Assembly: GCA_003353825.1 (NCBI GenBank) | Contig: PIVW01000283.1 | Coordinates: 1 to 7,642 of the forward strand | DNA: 7,642 nucleotides | Direction: 5' to 3' | From: Chloroflexota bacterium | GTDB lineage: Bacteria; Chloroflexota; Anaerolineae; J102 | In this document: positions 5,371 to 7,642 of the stretch, one piece after another | Layout of the letters: each line of letters opens with the position of its first letter | Position numbering within the stretch: the stretch's first letter is position 1 | Made by a program: the position numbers and the translations under genes | The notes under the pieces: generated by a model | What the model was told of the DNA's origin: nothing | Seen by the model: the letters and a program-made list of their open reading frames with translations, nothing else | Database searches by the model: none

Positions 5371-6363
5371 TCAGGCGCCAACCGCTTCCAAAGCAATTAG
5401 CGAGAGAAGAATGAGCGCGGCATTGTACGAGGCGTGCACCAGAGCAGCTGTGCTGGTCCCCCAACGATTTCGAATCCACCCCAAGGTCAGGCCCAAGGCA
5501 AAGACGATGATGAGCGTGAGGTTGAGATATTGAATGTGGTGGAGTGCAAAGATGAGGCTTGTGATCCAAAGGCCAAATACAGGTTGCAAGGCGCCTCGGT
5601 AGAGCACTTCTTCACCGATCCCGCTCAACAAGCCTAGGAGCACTGCACCGCCGGGACTGCTAAAGGCATCGATAAGGATTTCATTGACGGCTGTGGCATA
5701 GGCAGTGCTATCGGGAGAGAGTAGGGTGATGATTACGCCTAGCGTTGCGCTCATGAAGATCATCAACAACGTTAATGACCAACCAACAGCGATCTCGCTA
5801 AACCCCAAGCGATTAACCTTTAACCGGGTCTGGCTCTCTCTCCAGTTGCGGCGAATCCCCAACCCCACGCCCAAGAGCGCCAAGGCCACGAAACTCACAT
5901 ATTGTGCCAAGACATCGCCAATTTCGACGCCAACACCTAATTCTGCCAAGATTGATGGATCAGTGAAGGCCGATGCAAAAGCAAGATTGACGCCGGCGTA
6001 GAGTACGATGAGTACAAGGGCTGTGATGTGAACAGGGCGACTCCAGTAGAAACGACCCAGGTGAGGATCTTTCCCTCTGGTAAAGGCGATGATGGCAAGG
6101 ATAACTGATACCACGCAGATACCACCCGAGAGGGTTAACCACACGCCGGTACCTGTTGGATTGGCGGTGAAGACCGGACCAAGTATGTCGGTCGGCAGGG
6201 AGATATCCAAAACAAGCACCAGCACGCCCGCCAGCAATACGAGCACAGAGGAAATGGCGATGATCGTGTAAGTAAGCCAGCGCGCCCATTGCTGACGTTG
6301 TCCCAGATTGGCCAGCACGACCAGTACAGCAATGAGTGCAAAAATTAGGAGTAATGGTGCCAT
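5371..6363 (-). CDS. CPBP-family intramembrane glutamic protease (CAAX protease-like)
   Basis: A 330-residue polytopic membrane protein of the CPBP/Abi family, related to Rce1. About 8-10 hydrophobic segments can be seen, including near 1-21, 31-55, 72-94, 111-132, 150-170, 190-214 and three or more after 236. All family motifs are intact: EEVLYR (251-256, catalytic glutamate pair and Arg), FALHH (272-276, FxxxH) and HASYN (310-314, HxxxN). Substrates of bacterial members are mostly unknown; some act in bacteriocin immunity or peptide processing. ATG at 6363 is chosen over an in-frame TTG at 6384 because the first hydrophobic segment starts directly after it. No clear Shine-Dalgarno precedes either. 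A 13-nt palindrome (5363-5375) overlaps the stop codon but has no T-run. Confidence 0.9.
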   Translation of the reverse strand: MAPLLLIFALIAVLVVLANLGQRQQWARWLTYTIIAISSVLVLLAGVLVLVLDISLPTDILGPVFTANPTGTGVWLTLSGGICVVSVILAIIAFTRGKDPHLGRFYWSRPVHITALVLIVLYAGVNLAFASAFTDPSILAELGVGVEIGDVLAQYVSFVALALLGVGLGIRRNWRESQTRLKVNRLGFSEIAVGWSLTLLMIFMSATLGVIITLLSPDSTAYATAVNEILIDAFSSPGGAVLLGLLSGIGEEVLYRGALQPVFGLWITSLIFALHHIQYLNLTLIIVFALGLTLGWIRNRWGTSTAALVHASYNAALILLSLIALEAVGA

Positions 6364-6386
6364 AGTTTGTTTACAGGAGTGCAATA

Positions 6387-6415
6387 ATGATGGGCGTAAA
6401 CAGCATCAATGTCAA
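6387..6415 (-). promoter_or_regulatory. Candidate promoter of the CPBP gene
   Basis: Read on the minus strand, a perfect TTGACA (6415-6410) is followed after 17 nt by CATCAT (6392-6387), four of six matches to the -10 consensus. This predicts a start near 6380 and a leader of about 17 nt before ATG 6363. Confidence 0.45.
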
Positions 6416-6478
6416 AAGCGCATAGGTGTTACGCGGTTTTGGACTGGCAACCCCGTTTGGGTTGGAACCACTGTCATT

Positions 6479-6601
6479 CTGAAAACTCTGGAAAACTTTC
6501 GTGAGTCATTTTTTTGCCCCCGTTTACACAGGTGTGAATGAGCAAAACCCCTGTATACGGGGGAGCTGAATAGCCGTTTTAGACTTATCCAGAGTTTTCA
6601 G
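6479..6601. mobile_element. 123-bp MITE-like element with 14-bp terminal inverted repeats
   Basis: CTGAAAACTCTGGA (6479-6492) is repeated in perfect inverted form as TCCAGAGTTTTCAG (6588-6601). CATT lies immediately outside both ends (6475-6478 and 6602-6605), as a 4-bp target duplication would. Nested inside are TGAGTC/GACTTA (6502-6507/6582-6587, one G-T pair), CCCCCGT/ACGGGGG (6517-6523/6557-6563) and ACAGG/CCTGT (6528-6532/6550-6554), so the whole piece can fold into one long hairpin. It has no open reading frame of note. It lies in the 375-bp gene-free stretch 6364-6738 between two minus-strand genes. It is not an intrinsic terminator, since no T-run follows the stem on either strand. 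Weak pairing CACTGT/ATAGTG (6469-6474/6606-6611) outside the CATT repeats could mean the structure is larger and CATT is only an internal loop. Confidence 0.6.
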
Positions 6602-6705
6602 CATTATAGTGAATAAAGAAGTTCAATAGGTTTTCGTGTGATTCTAGAAAAACACATGTTGCGTGTCACGTGATGTTTGTGTGAGTCACCCTGGTTGCTC
6701 AACCA

Positions 6706-6728
6706 CAAGAGATGACAGCGATCTCTTG
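6706..6728 (-). terminator. Hairpin after the minus-strand helicase-like gene
   Basis: CAAGAGAT (6706-6713) pairs perfectly with ATCTCTTG (6721-6728) around 7 nt, starting 10 nt beyond the stop codon of the 6739 gene. There is no T-run on the minus strand after it, so it may be a weak terminator or a 3'-end stabiliser. Confidence 0.45.
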
Positions 6729-6738
6729 GCATAAACTT

Positions 6739-7642
6739 TTAAAGGGTGAAATTGATCAGGGCTTTGCGGACATTGGCAGGCACTTTGTTCTCGCTGGTTT
6801 CGGTTAAAAAATCGAGAATACGCTCGGTGTCAAGGCCTGAAGCCGCGGCCCGACGCAAACCCCGTTGCCTGATCTGATAACGGTAGCCGGGCCAGCTTGC
6901 TTCCCAGCTACAGAACCGTGCGACGCGAAATCGATCGTAGACTTGTGTTCCAATAGGAAGGTGTACCCGGAAATCGGCTGTGATGACAAGTGGCGGAGGA
7001 GGAGATTGTTCGGGCAAAAGATCCTGGTTGAGATAGAGCGCCCCCCTCTGGGAAAGGCACCAAAGTGCTTGATCCTCATCCAGCTTGACGGCCCCCAACC
7101 AGTACAGCGGTCCCCGCCAAATGAATCGAATCAGCCGCGCTTCCACTTCCAGCCAGCATGAGAAACTTTTCAGGTAATCGCCATCATCATCACGGATGTA
7201 CCAGGCATCATACTTGCCGTCAGGTCGCTGGAAATCAGGACACTGTTCGTAGATCGCTTTGACCAGGTCCTCTAACCGATACCAGATGTCTGGTTCAAAC
7301 TGCGCGAGTATATCGAGCAACGTCTGGCGGGCAGAGACGGAATCATTTCGCCAGTTGCCTTTGTCGCAGTGCAGATGGGGCGTCAGGCAGAGATCGTTCC
7401 AAGTATTGCTGTTCTTCCACACTAAAAACAAGGCCTGTGCCTGCTGCGTTCTGCTTTTGGCCAACCACTCACGGATGGCATCTCCCGCCAACTGCTGACG
7501 ACGGCCACTTATTTTCAGAAAGTCCAACTGACGGGCGAGGTGCCAGATAAAGTCTGGGCGATCTCCCGGCTTCAAAGGGTTTTCAGGGTCTGAGGGTTGT
7601 ACCTGCCATTGCGGCAGCAGTGCTTGTAAGTCCTTTTGGCGC
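6739..7642 (-). CDS. Helicase-associated (XPB/Ssl2 N-terminal-like) protein, 5' end outside the window
   Basis: The frame is open from the window edge, with 300 residues visible before the TAA at 6741-6739; the TTG at 7575 is therefore not a required start. Visible residues 178-185 read PLYWLGAV, a signature of the winged-helix part of the large helicase-associated proteins of actinobacteria and Chloroflexota. The C-terminal stretch after FRVHLP (about 224 on), with the pattern YRYQIRQRGLRRAAASGLDT then ERILDFLTETSENKVPANVR, fits the XPB/Ssl2-like helicase-associated domain (Pfam Helicase_C_3 type, from memory). No Walker A or DExH motif is visible; these, if present, would be upstream of the edge or in a neighbouring gene. 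The domain call is tentative. The gene is rich in Trp and Arg/Asp, and its role is unknown. Confidence 0.6.
   Translation of the reverse strand, partial: RQKDLQALLPQWQVQPSDPENPLKPGDRPDFIWHLARQLDFLKISGRRQQLAGDAIREWLAKSRTQQAQALFLVWKNSNTWNDLCLTPHLHCDKGNWRNDSVSARQTLLDILAQFEPDIWYRLEDLVKAIYEQCPDFQRPDGKYDAWYIRDDDGDYLKSFSCWLEVEARLIRFIWRGPLYWLGAVKLDEDQALWCLSQRGALYLNQDLLPEQSPPPPLVITADFRVHLPIGTQVYDRFRVARFCSWEASWPGYRYQIRQRGLRRAAASGLDTERILDFLTETSENKVPANVRKALINFTL

Noticed and set aside
5363..5375. CCTGAAATTCAGG palindrome as a terminator between the convergent genes
   Set aside because: Only 6 bp per arm with a one-base centre, overlaps the CPBP stop codon and has no T-run on either strand.
6364..6384. 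TTG at 6384 as the start of the CPBP protein
   Set aside because: The ATG at 6363 directly precedes the first membrane segment; the 7 extra residues add nothing family-like and no Shine-Dalgarno supports the TTG.
6375..6425. Plus-strand mini-ORF (MMGVNSINVKSA) with an AGGAG site 7 nt upstream
   Set aside because: Only 12 codons, overlaps the likely minus-strand promoter of the CPBP gene and has no visible role; chance occurrence is likely.
6479..6601. The 123-bp inverted repeat as a simple bidirectional terminator
   Set aside because: The T-run lies 5' of the inner stem on the plus strand and the same bases read as A's 3' of it on the minus strand, so neither direction has the required U-tract.
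1..7642. CRISPR array or recognised multi-gene defence system
   Set aside because: No regularly spaced repeats and no cas, toxin-antitoxin or restriction genes were found; the Rhs piece is a relic only.

Overview
This window is mostly a conserved bacterial translation locus: thrS - infC - rpmI - rplT - a SpoU/TrmH-type rRNA methyltransferase gene, all on the + strand. Eroded accessory sequence lies upstream and two minus-strand genes lie downstream. The T-box leader, the gene order and the protein flavour suggest a Gram-positive-like or Chloroflexota-like bacterium, perhaps Anaerolineae or Caldilineae. That assignment is inference; no 16S gene or other decisive marker is present.

Layout. 1-115 holds nothing recognisable. 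116-507 is a decayed 3' piece of an Rhs/YD-repeat core gene, with a 24-nt in-frame interspersed-repeat-like insertion and a frameshift. A strong promoter (565-593) then drives tRNA-Val(GAC) at 607-683, which has an encoded CCA and a 12-bp hairpin behind it. 740-998 is a complete T-box leader with an ACC (Thr) specifier, antiterminator and terminator, matching the thrS gene that begins at 1173. About 195 nt later comes infC. Its reading frame holds no ATG, GTG or TTG ahead of the conserved IF3 N-terminus, which points to an AUA start at 3195. A terminator/anti-terminator-like hairpin pair separates infC from rpmI (L35), followed by rplT (L20) and the methyltransferase gene, which starts 3 nt after the rplT stop.

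The convergent 5371-6363 gene encodes a CPBP-family intramembrane protease. Upstream of it, a gene-free stretch of about 375 bp contains a 123-bp element with perfect 14-bp terminal inverted repeats flanked by CATT on both sides, which looks like a tiny non-autonomous mobile element or a structured RNA. The last gene (6739 to the window edge, minus strand) is 5'-truncated by the window and resembles the XPB/Ssl2-like helicase-associated domain.

The + strand genes work together: ThrRS supplies Thr-tRNA under control of uncharged tRNA-Thr, IF3 controls start-codon fidelity and probably its own synthesis through the rare start codon, and L35 and L20 are early 50S assembly proteins likely under attenuation control. 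No wholly new multi-gene system is visible. The most unusual items are the AUA infC start, the 123-bp inverted-repeat element, the infC-rpmI attenuator and the repeat insertion in the Rhs remnant.
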